From Pseudeuparius sepicola (lineage: Eukaryota; Arthropoda; Insecta; Coleoptera; Anthribidae), in contig OY987298.1 of the NCBI GenBank assembly GCA_963920635.1, positions 42,315,787 through 42,379,786 on the forward strand: a DNA stretch of 64,000 nt. Direction: 5' to 3'. The translations under genes and the position numbers were made by a program. The stretch's first letter is position 1. Every line of letters begins with the position of its first letter. Below are positions 33,538 to 40,731 of the stretch, piece by piece. The notes beneath the pieces are model-generated. The model was not told where the DNA came from. It saw only the letters and a program-made list of their open reading frames with translations, and did no database searches.

Positions 33538-34248
33538 ATGTCATTGTTGTTTACTCTACACGGACGCACATCCACGCTCTCCATCGATTTTGACAGTCCG
33601 ATAGTTTTGGACCCAAACGCCGAGTACGGTTTAGCTTTGCTGGGATTCCACACGTTCAACAGCATACCGAATATCGAAGAGGAGAGCGGCGACAACAATT
33701 TTCGTTATCTAACCGGTAGTTTCGGTGCTAGCAAAGAAATATCACTTCCCACCGGTTCATACGAGATAAAGAATATAGAAGAGCACATACGGAAAAATTT
33801 GAAAAAATCGGAAGACGAAAACGATAACGGTAGCATATCGATACAAGCGAACAAGAGCACTCTGCAGTGTGAGATCTACAGCGATCAATATACCATAGAT
33901 TTTGTTACAGCCGGGTCTATTGGAAGACTTTTGGGGTTTTCCGAACGATACTTAGATAAAGGGAAAGTGCACGTTTCAGATTTGCCGGTAAATATCATTA
34001 AAGTTAGAACGATACATATAGATTGTAACATCACAGCCGGTGCTTATTACGTAAACCGACCTACGCACACGATTTACGAATTCGCCATTGGGGTCGACCC
34101 CGGTTACGCCATAGACGAAACCCCTAAAAATTTACTCTACGTGCCTGTCACGAAACGTGAAATAAACAACCTGACCATAAACATCTTCGATCAGAATTTC
34201 AAGCCTGTCAATTTCAGAGGTGAAGAAATTATCGTTAGATGGAAGTGA
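33538..34248 (+). CDS. Penton-like minor capsid protein (single jelly roll)
   Basis: 236 residues. The N-terminal YGLALLGFHTFNSIPNIEEE segment is characteristic of the Polinton minor capsid protein, which forms the fivefold vertices in adenovirus-like capsids. The rest is beta-rich with a GRLLGFSE segment also common in this family. It follows the protease by 12 bp and precedes the major capsid gene, the standard order. The frame is intact. Confidence 0.85.
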   Translation: MSLLFTLHGRTSTLSIDFDSPIVLDPNAEYGLALLGFHTFNSIPNIEEESGDNNFRYLTGSFGASKEISLPTGSYEIKNIEEHIRKNLKKSEDENDNGSISIQANKSTLQCEIYSDQYTIDFVTAGSIGRLLGFSERYLDKGKVHVSDLPVNIIKVRTIHIDCNITAGAYYVNRPTHTIYEFAIGVDPGYAIDETPKNLLYVPVTKREINNLTINIFDQNFKPVNFRGEEIIVRWK

Positions 34249-34266
34249 AACGACTGTCTATGTGAA

Positions 34267-34473
34267 ATGCGTTTGTTTTTTGGAGGCAACTACCAACCGT
34301 ATAAAAGGCGGTTTAGTGACCTCCGACCCTCATTGACGAAGACGTCATCGAAGTGGAAACACCATTGCAACTTGAATCTAACGCCGGAAAACCGTCGATT
34401 TCTAGAAGCACTCGGCTACCATGTCGTTAACGCCGCAAGTATTCGACGTGCACCGCACTCCAACCTTCGATGA
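34267..34473 (+). CDS. Possible small basic protein before the major capsid gene
   Basis: 68 residues, basic, with an LTPENRRFLEALGYHV segment. I have a weak recollection of similar short LTxEN..FL.SLG proteins near capsid genes in this class of element. Against it, a TATA box for the capsid gene lies inside it (34,300-34,307), and its end overlaps the capsid gene start in another frame. It would need a longer transcript from upstream. Confidence 0.35.
   Translation: MRLFFGGNYQPYKRRFSDLRPSLTKTSSKWKHHCNLNLTPENRRFLEALGYHVVNAASIRRAPHSNLR
34300..34335 (+). promoter_or_regulatory. Core promoter of the major capsid gene
   Basis: TATAAAAG at 34,300-34,307 and a CTCATTG initiator about 30 bp further, giving an ~85-nt leader to the ATG at 34,421. 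Confidence 0.6.
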
Positions 34474-35647
34474 GTCCATTCAGCGATTAGAGCAACGAAC
34501 ATATTACCCGTTTGTGAAATCTTTTCTGAATAATGACATTGTGGAGATAACGATTAACCAAGGAGACACTTGGTTATTGATGTATGACGCTGCAATTTAT
34601 ATCAAAGGTAAAATAGAGAAGAAAACGGGAACGGGGAAATGTAGTTTTGCTAATAATGGAGGTGCGTTTCTCTTCGATTCGATTTCATATGAACTGAATG
34701 GAAAGGAATTGGAAACAGTTCGAAATCCTGGAATTGTGAGTGCTATCAGAACATATCTATGCTACGCCCCCAGCGATGAAAAATTCCTGGTAACTGCAAG
34801 TTGGTCTGGTCCAACCAAGCCTTTGACCGTAAATTTAGATGGAACATTTAGCTTGAGAATACCTCTGAAACATTTGTTTGGAATATTTAACGATTATCAG
34901 TTGGCCACTTGCGGAAAACAAACTTTAAGATTAACACGAGCTAGAAACGATAACAACTCTTTACTTCTGGAAGATGATCCTGCATCTGCTGCTGAATTGA
35001 CGGCAGAAATAACAGTTTCCAATGTCGAGTTAAAAGTGAAACATATTCAACCTAGCGATTTCATTAGATTGGATCTGCTTCAGTCTATTAAACGTGATCG
35101 CCCTATAATTATACCGTATCGTAAATGGGAACTTCACGAACTGCCAAGTCTTACGGTCAATGCCAACAGAGAAATTTGGTCAGTCAAAACTTCAATGTCC
35201 GTGTCGAGTCCTCTATACGTTATAGTGGGATTTCAAAGGAGTCGCAATGAAAATGCTAGAAAGGACCCTTCCGTATTCGATAATATAAATATAGCGGATG
35301 TCAGATTGATTTTAAATGGTGAATATTTTCCTTTTGAACGGCTGAGATTGGATTTTAATGGCAATGACTATCTGGAGGCCTACCATAATTACGTAGACTT
35401 TTGCTCTAGTTATATGAATGAGAGGCACCCCTTGCTTAGCTACACCGAATACAAAAATAACGCAGCTCTCTTTGTCATCGACTGTTCCCGACGAATAGAG
35501 TCCATGAAAAGCACCACGGTTGACGTAAAGCTGGACATCGAGAGTAACGAAGGATTTCCAGCCGCAACCCGAGCTTATTGTATTATTATACATGATAGTA
35601 CCATCGAATATTTACCATTAAGTGAAGTAGTTAGGGAACTTATGTAG
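34421..35647 (+). CDS. Major capsid protein, double jelly roll
   Basis: 408 residues starting MSLTPQVFDV in a good initiation context (ACCATGTCG). The segment YYPFVKSFLNNDIVEITINQ with GDTWLL, then AAIYIKGK and GAFLFDSISYELNG...RN.GI, follows the conserved start of Polinton double-jelly-roll capsid proteins. The length is slightly below the usual 450-600, but it is intact with a clean stop followed by AATAAA-type signals at 35,707-35,728. It would form hexons of an icosahedral virion. Confidence 0.88.
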   Translation: MSLTPQVFDVHRTPTFDESIQRLEQRTYYPFVKSFLNNDIVEITINQGDTWLLMYDAAIYIKGKIEKKTGTGKCSFANNGGAFLFDSISYELNGKELETVRNPGIVSAIRTYLCYAPSDEKFLVTASWSGPTKPLTVNLDGTFSLRIPLKHLFGIFNDYQLATCGKQTLRLTRARNDNNSLLLEDDPASAAELTAEITVSNVELKVKHIQPSDFIRLDLLQSIKRDRPIIIPYRKWELHELPSLTVNANREIWSVKTSMSVSSPLYVIVGFQRSRNENARKDPSVFDNINIADVRLILNGEYFPFERLRLDFNGNDYLEAYHNYVDFCSSYMNERHPLLSYTEYKNNAALFVIDCSRRIESMKSTTVDVKLDIESNEGFPAATRAYCIIIHDSTIEYLPLSEVVRELM

Positions 35648-35812
35648 TTTAATTTTACGGAGAGTTTTTTTAGGTGTAAGGTATTATTGTACTTGTACTT
35701 GACCTAATAAAATAATAAAAAATAAAATATCGGTGTTTCCTTTCCCTCCCATTACCATACTTTTTCCGAAATCGATAAATAAAGTGGTTGGGGTAGACAG
35801 ATCCCCATTAAG

Positions 35813-36334
35813 ATGAAAGTCGCCGTAGTGGACGCACAGGGATTTATGATAGACGGACGTTTCTGTCCTAAAGAGCTGACAATAAAAGTTAACGATGAAA
35901 CTTTACATATTCTTATAAGACCTCCGAAAACCTTTAGTGATCTCAACGAACGCGACAAAAGACAAGTGCGGTATTTGGAGAAAAATCATTTGGGGATCGC
36001 ATACACTAGCGGCCATGTGGACTACGTCGAGATGGATGGTCTCCTAAAAAAATATCTCAGTGTCGAGCGCGTCTACGTCAAGGGCCAACAGAAAGAACGC
36101 TTCCTACGAGAAACCATCAATGCCGAAGTAATTAACCTGGAACGTCATTCAGGCGTACCTAAATTTGAAAAAAGCATTTCGATGTGTGCACACCACAACC
36201 AAGAGTCAATGTGGATGTGCAGTTTCATAAATTGCGAGAAATTATTTGCCTGGCTCGGTAGTGGGAGGCAGGCGCCTCCCATTAAGATTCCCCCCACCAC
36301 AAACGCCTCCCACTTCTGTTTCATACCTATTTAA
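35813..36334 (+). CDS. Conserved RNase-H-fold-like protein of unknown role
   Basis: 173 residues. It begins MKVAVVDAQGF..DGRFCPKELTI, and has HLGIAYTSGHVDY, VERVYVKGQQKERFL and a Cys/His-rich end (MCAHHN...MCSFINC). I recall this pattern from a family of insect transposon and virus-associated proteins that look like RNase-H/DnaQ-type exonucleases; the acidic Asp-x-Glu of true exonucleases reads Asp-Ala-Gln here. The identification is tentative. The last ~30 residues (GSGRQAPPIKIPP...) overlap the promoter region of the IAP gene and look unconserved, so an older stop may have been lost. Confidence 0.55.
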   Translation: MKVAVVDAQGFMIDGRFCPKELTIKVNDETLHILIRPPKTFSDLNERDKRQVRYLEKNHLGIAYTSGHVDYVEMDGLLKKYLSVERVYVKGQQKERFLRETINAEVINLERHSGVPKFEKSISMCAHHNQESMWMCSFINCEKLFAWLGSGRQAPPIKIPPTTNASHFCFIPI

Positions 36335-36365
36335 ACACAGCGAGCATGTCCCTACTGTGTATAAA
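36328..36365 (+). promoter_or_regulatory. Putative core promoter of the IAP gene
   Basis: TATTTAAA at 36,328-36,335 about 30 bp before TACTGTG. The ATG at 36,366 follows almost at once. Assigned by position; the initiator is weaker than for the other genes. Confidence 0.4.
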
Positions 36366-36872
36366 ATGGAAGAAGTGTGTGACTATACAAACCGAAATGA
36401 TAGATTGAAATCTTTCGCGAAGTGGTCAAATCCGTCGATTTCCCCAATACAATTGGCTGAAGCGGGATTCCATTACACAGATTATGAAGACGTAGTCAAG
36501 TGTCCATTTTGCTTCATAGAAGGCTACCGGTGGGAAGAAGGCGACGATCCATTGCAAGACCACGCAAGTTGGAACCCCAGTTGCCCTTTCATCCAAGCAA
36601 GTAATGCGGGACTTAATACGACGTTCGCGGATATTAAACCCTTGCCAGTGGTCGCAATACTACCAAACTCCGTCGTCGAAGATACCGTAGTTCGTCAACC
36701 TCAAACCGCATCAAAAAGTAATTTATGTAAAATTTGCTACAACAATGATATACAGGTTGTGATGATTCCCTGCGGACACGTAATGCTTTGCATAGAATGC
36801 GCACTTCAAATCTCCTCATGTCCTTTGTGCAGAACGATGATACGTGAAAAAGTGCGTGTCTATCTACCATAA
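36366..36872 (+). CDS. iap: BIR-RING inhibitor-of-apoptosis protein (IAP)
   Basis: 168 residues from the ATG just after the promoter. Upstream in-frame codons belong to the end of the neighbouring gene's region, so I chose the internal start. One BIR domain at residues ~12-76 has Cys46, Cys49, His66 and Cys73 in the canonical CPFC-x16-H-x6-C order. A C-terminal RING finger has Cys121, Cys124, Cys136, His138, Cys142, Cys145, Cys152 and Cys155 (C3HC4). BIR domains bind caspases or their activators and the RING is a ubiquitin ligase, as in insect and baculovirus IAPs. All zinc ligands are intact. One BIR rather than two is unusual for baculovirus types. It is likely captured from an insect host or virus to delay cell death. 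Confidence 0.95.
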   Translation: MEEVCDYTNRNDRLKSFAKWSNPSISPIQLAEAGFHYTDYEDVVKCPFCFIEGYRWEEGDDPLQDHASWNPSCPFIQASNAGLNTTFADIKPLPVVAILPNSVVEDTVVRQPQTASKSNLCKICYNNDIQVVMIPCGHVMLCIECALQISSCPLCRTMIREKVRVYLP

Positions 36873-36948
36873 GCTATTTATGTAGTAAATGTATAAAACA
36901 AATAAAATTTTAAAACAAAAACTTGTTTTTATTTTGGGGTCAGTCGCC

Positions 36949-36984
36949 TATATATTGAGAAGTAGCACGCAGAATTTCTCAGTT
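36949..36984 (+). promoter_or_regulatory. Core promoter of the packaging ATPase gene
   Basis: TATATATT at 36,949-36,956 and TCAGTT at 36,979-36,984, exactly 30 bp apart. The ATG at 36,991 follows within 10 bp. Confidence 0.7.
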
Positions 36985-36990
36985 GACAAG

Positions 36991-37677
36991 ATGCAAGTTC
37001 AGCAACAGCAAGTTTGTCTCCCTATCGAAAATCTAGATGTCATACAAGGGGGTACGGTAAAATCAAAACACGGTACCCTACTACCAGACTCGTTTAGGGC
37101 AATCTTGTGTGGACCTAGCGGGTGTGGTAAAACGAACGCACTCCTTAGTTTGATTTTCAACGAAAACGGTCTGAAATTCGAAAATATCTACTTATATACG
37201 AAATCGTTGTACCAACCGAAATATCAATTATTGCAGGATGTAGTAAAAAAAGTCGGTTGCATCGGCTTCTTTCCGTATACGATAAACGAGGACGTCATCG
37301 ATCCGTCGGAAGCTCTAGAAAATTCGATATTCATATTTGATGATGTGGCCTGTGATAGACAAAATAAAATCAGGGAATTTTATTCGATGGGGCGCCACAA
37401 AGCGGTGGACGTCGCTTATCTATGTCAAACGTATTCGAAAATTCCGAAGCAGCTCATACGCGATAATTGCAACGTGATCGTGTTATTTAAACAAGACGAC
37501 GTAAATCTGAAACACGTTTACGAGGAACATGTGTCGCCAGACGTCACGTACGAAGATTTCAAAAAGCTGTGCTATCAATGTTGGGACGACAGCTATAGCA
37601 CTCTGGTCATAGTTAAGGATTTTAGTCTGAAAAACGGGCGGTATAGGAAAGGTTTCGATAAGTATATAAGGCTGTGA
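36991..37677 (+). CDS. FtsK/HerA (A32)-type genome-packaging ATPase
   Basis: 228 residues from the ATG just after the initiator; an upstream in-frame ATG (36,889) lies before the promoter and is not used. Walker A GPSGCGKT is at residues 41-48 and Walker B IFIFDDV at 113-119. A sensor-like YLCQTYSKIPKQLIRDN follows, as in the A32-like ATPases that pump DNA into capsids of Polintons, adintoviruses and poxviruses. Length is typical and the motifs are intact. The stop overlaps a GTG but the next gene starts at its own ATG 27 bp on. Confidence 0.93.
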   Translation: MQVQQQQVCLPIENLDVIQGGTVKSKHGTLLPDSFRAILCGPSGCGKTNALLSLIFNENGLKFENIYLYTKSLYQPKYQLLQDVVKKVGCIGFFPYTINEDVIDPSEALENSIFIFDDVACDRQNKIREFYSMGRHKAVDVAYLCQTYSKIPKQLIRDNCNVIVLFKQDDVNLKHVYEEHVSPDVTYEDFKKLCYQCWDDSYSTLVIVKDFSLKNGRYRKGFDKYIRL

Positions 37678-37703
37678 GTACTTCTCTGACGTTAGTGGTC
37701 AAC

Positions 37704-38735
37704 ATGCCGCTGACGTCAGATGATCAAATTCTAAAAGCGCACCGCGCAAGGAAAATCAGTGAACTTGCACGAGCGATTAGAAAAAAACACACGGCTTTGA
37801 AGTTGGGGAAATTCGAGGAAGACGAGACGCTGGAAAAAATATTCAAACCAGTGACGCAATCTATCAAAACGTTACAAATAAAAAAAGACATTCTAGACAT
37901 CGAACCGAAGAAAGAAAAAACTAAGGTGGAAACTAAAATAGAAGAAGAAATTGGGGAAAGCAGTGATACAAGAATACAGAAAAAAGTAGAAACATTAAAG
38001 CAACGGATTAAAAAGTTAAAAGGAGATTTTACCCCGAAACTTCCACCACACGCCGAAAAGGCAACGGCAGATTTTAGTCCGACATTGCCATCAGTCGAAG
38101 AGAAAAATGAAGAGGAAGAGGACATTTTTGAAGATGTATCTCAGTATTCTCCTACCGTTGTAAAGGACTACCTAGAAGCATATCCGGAAATAGCTCGACC
38201 GTATATTCAAAAATATAACGCAAAGGCACCCCAAATCGATTTTGTATACGGACCCAAGTATAGCGCAAGCGAATCAAAATGGACCTTGGGAAAAGAAACT
38301 TTAGATTTCGATAGAAAAACGTCGGATATAATAGTGGGTAGGAAGAGGTATAAAGGTACCAAAGGACTTTTTCAATTGATTTTTTATAACGATCCTCGAG
38401 CCAATTTGGTGGAGATGAAAAATTATAGTAAAATTCTAACTGAAACGTCGGTACATCTGAATAGCGCCGGTAAATTTAGAGGTTCATCTCGATATAAGTA
38501 CACGAATGTTATTAAACCGTTACTAAAACGCGGAGAAGATGAGGGGGCAAGCGGTAAAGGTATGCGTCTCACTTATAACGAAAAACCGGTGGAGTACATG
38601 TTTTGGGACGACGTCAACGAATTAGTTGACAGATTGCGATTACTGGTGGCATCCAAAAACGCCGGCAACACTTCTCACGACAACGAAATCGTAGCCATTA
38701 TAAACGAACTGAAGGAAGCTAAAGTCATCAGATAA
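37704..38735 (+). CDS. DUF8207-like Polinton protein with charged N-terminal half
   Basis: 343 residues. Residues 1-~150 are Lys/Glu-rich and probably coiled-coil. From about residue 190 comes a folded part: IDFVYGPKYSASESKWTLGK, DIIVGRKRYKGTKGLFQLIF and LVEMKNYSKILTETSVHLNS. It ends with GSGKGM-like and YMFWDDVNELVDRLRLLV segments. The phrase order (YG.....G...K..I..KKY.GT.GL..LI) is what I know as the DUF8207 domain common in insect Polinton proteins. The function is unknown. It lies between packaging ATPase and integrase, a usual position. Confidence 0.7.
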   Translation: MPLTSDDQILKAHRARKISELARAIRKKHTALKLGKFEEDETLEKIFKPVTQSIKTLQIKKDILDIEPKKEKTKVETKIEEEIGESSDTRIQKKVETLKQRIKKLKGDFTPKLPPHAEKATADFSPTLPSVEEKNEEEEDIFEDVSQYSPTVVKDYLEAYPEIARPYIQKYNAKAPQIDFVYGPKYSASESKWTLGKETLDFDRKTSDIIVGRKRYKGTKGLFQLIFYNDPRANLVEMKNYSKILTETSVHLNSAGKFRGSSRYKYTNVIKPLLKRGEDEGASGKGMRLTYNEKPVEYMFWDDVNELVDRLRLLVASKNAGNTSHDNEIVAIINELKEAKVIR

Positions 38736-38773
38736 CTTAGTCGCGCTGAAGAAAGCGGGTCACAAATTTCGAT

Positions 38774-39715
38774 ATGAACTCTAAGTATACCAAGGAAAAA
38801 ATTCAACTGATTAGGGAATTGCATAAACCGATACGAAAAAAATACCCTAGGCGTAGAACTATTATTAAAGGTTTGGATGATCTTTGGCAAGCCGACCTAG
38901 GACAGCTGGATCAGTACGCCAGCCGCAATAGAAACTTTAAATTCATACTAGTCGTGATCGACTGCTTTTCCAAATTTGTCTGGTGCAAACCGTTAAAATC
39001 CAAGTCGGGAGAAGAAGTCACGAAGGCTTTCGCCGATATTCTCAAAAATTCCTCGGGGCGTCGACCTCGAAATCTCCAGACCGATCAAGGCAAGGAATTT
39101 TACAACTGTCATTTTAAGAAGTTATTGAATACTTTTAACGTCAACCACTATAGCACGTTTAGCGACACGAAAGCGGCGATAGTAGAGAGAGTGATCCGCA
39201 CCTTGAAAGAACAACTGTTCAAGTATTTCAGTTTAAGCGGCACGTACAAGTGGATAGATATTTTACCGACGCTAGTTGATGAATATAACGATAGGAGACA
39301 TAGAACCATACGCATGAAACCTAAAGATGTGAACAAAACAAACGAACGGAACGTCCTTAACGCATCTTTCAATCACGTAAAGACTTTTGATAAACAAAAG
39401 TTTAAACTAGGTGACATAGTTAGGATCAGCAAAGTCAAGCACGTCTTTCAGAAGGGTTACACGCCCAACTGGACGACTGAAGTATTTAAAATCTCAAAAG
39501 TTCAAATTACGAACCCTCCCACATATCTCCTAGAAGATTTGAACGGAAGACCTATCCAGGGGGGCTTTTACGCCGAGGAATTGCAAAAAACAGCTGATCC
39601 GGACGTCTATTTGGTAGAAAAGGTGTTGCGTAGAAAAGGAAATAAGATTTTGGTCCGTTGGCTGGGGTTCGATAAGACCCACGACTCTTGGATAGACGCA
39701 ACAGACGTCTTGTAG
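38774..39715 (+). CDS. Polinton integrase with C-terminal chromodomain
   Basis: 313 residues. The RNase-H-fold core has Asp41 (LWQADLGQ), Asp104 (QTDQGKEF) and Glu138 (AAIVERVIRTLKE), the DDE triad. A basic SH3-like region follows (FKLGDIVRISK). Residues ~275-313 are a chromodomain (YLVEKVLRRKGNKILVRWLG..DSWI). It joins element ends to host DNA with a 6-bp stagger, matching the CCCCGA duplication; the chromodomain may bind histone marks and guide targeting. It appears intact. Confidence 0.96.
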   Translation: MNSKYTKEKIQLIRELHKPIRKKYPRRRTIIKGLDDLWQADLGQLDQYASRNRNFKFILVVIDCFSKFVWCKPLKSKSGEEVTKAFADILKNSSGRRPRNLQTDQGKEFYNCHFKKLLNTFNVNHYSTFSDTKAAIVERVIRTLKEQLFKYFSLSGTYKWIDILPTLVDEYNDRRHRTIRMKPKDVNKTNERNVLNASFNHVKTFDKQKFKLGDIVRISKVKHVFQKGYTPNWTTEVFKISKVQITNPPTYLLEDLNGRPIQGGFYAEELQKTADPDVYLVEKVLRRKGNKILVRWLGFDKTHDSWIDATDVL

Positions 39716-39727
39716 TAGTGGCGGAGC

Positions 39728-40387
39728 ATGGGTGACAGTAGTGGCTACGAATCTGACGCAGCCGGCGATGTCGACGACGTTCCACAGCAAACGACTCAAA
39801 GAGAGAGACTTCTTCTGTTGAAAACATGTTTTCATTTGGCACCTGGTCACTTATATACCGTACATTGTGGGTTGAGTCCACTACGATTTTTTACACCTGC
39901 TGTAAATATCGTCTGCGGACAAGGTACCCGAGAATGCGTTATGACCATGGACCACGTGGAGTGGAAAGAACTTATCTTGCACCTGTATAAGTTTTTCGAA
40001 CACGGTGATGGTCTGCCTGTGAAATTTGGTTGCGACATGGAATTGGACACGATTAATTCGGACGGACTAGAAATCGTGTCGCTCGGCAGAAACGGCGTAT
40101 ACTTTTACTTCAGCGAGGCATGTTGTATCGAACTGCTACGCATAGATAAGGATGTTTCTTTTAAAATCGCTTTATTGCATAGTTTTAAGTTAGTTGATTT
40201 CTATTTTAATTTTTTAGATACGGTAAATGAGATGTTGATAAAAAGTAATTTTAGAATAAGTATTAGAGACACTATTAAGTTACTTTGTAATCCAATGTGT
40301 AACATAGAAAAGTATTGTATTTATGAACTCTTTTATCTTGATAGGGAGTTTTTGTTAGCTGACTTGTATAGGAGGAGGTTTTCTTAA
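39728..40387 (+). CDS. Unrecognised Polinton protein
   Basis: 219 residues, starting 12 bp after the integrase stop in the context GGAGCATGG. It has an acidic N-terminal tail (MGDSSGYESDAAGDVDD), a beta-rich middle with several Cys (TVHCGLSPLRFF..AVNIVCGQGTRE) and a helical Leu/Phe/Tyr-rich C-terminal half. I recognise no domain. The middle VEWKELILHLYKFFE...VSLGRNGVYFYFSE could fit a small nucleic-acid-binding fold of the PC4 sort, but that is weak. It ends shortly before AATAAA, convergent with PolB. Confidence 0.7.
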   Translation: MGDSSGYESDAAGDVDDVPQQTTQRERLLLLKTCFHLAPGHLYTVHCGLSPLRFFTPAVNIVCGQGTRECVMTMDHVEWKELILHLYKFFEHGDGLPVKFGCDMELDTINSDGLEIVSLGRNGVYFYFSEACCIELLRIDKDVSFKIALLHSFKLVDFYFNFLDTVNEMLIKSNFRISIRDTIKLLCNPMCNIEKYCIYELFYLDREFLLADLYRRRFS

Positions 40388-40443
40388 ATAAAACGACATT
40401 TAAAAAAAAATTTTTTATTCACATACCCACACATTCTCACATT

Positions 40444-40731
40444 TCAATCTACGTCTATGATATCCTTATGACCCCAAGGCAGGGTTACGATATTGTCGAC
40501 GATATATCTCTTATTATCGAAAGGGTTGAGGCCGACTTTGCTTTGTTCAATACTAAACACCGTATGGGCGTACGAACGTATGGTGCACTGGCTGGCGATT
40601 TTTTCCCTCTTTTCGAACAAGCAATCGACGTAATCCTGGTACGTGATTTTATTTTTTACCACGCTGTATTTGACTCCCTTGGCTTTTTTCACGCACTTCT
40701 TTCCCCCGTCCACCAGATAAGTATACATTTT
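40444..40731 (-). pseudogene. PolB C-terminal segment downstream of a premature TAG
   Basis: About 95 codons in exactly the same frame as PolB, beginning immediately after its TAG. They contain MYTYLVDGGKKC.KKAKGVK, then NPFDNKRYIVDN and a closing LPWGHKDI, which is the normal end of Polinton PolB. Without readthrough this part is not made, unless translation restarts at the ATG at 40,726-40,728. Confidence 0.88.

Noticed and set aside
36246..36365. IAP starting at the upstream in-frame codon
   Set aside because: That codon and the next 40 precede the TATA/initiator and lie in the end of the neighbouring gene; the ATG at 36,366 starts just before the BIR domain.
36889..36990. ATPase starting at the first in-frame ATG
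   Set aside because: It lies upstream of the TATA and initiator; the conserved protein begins at 36,991.
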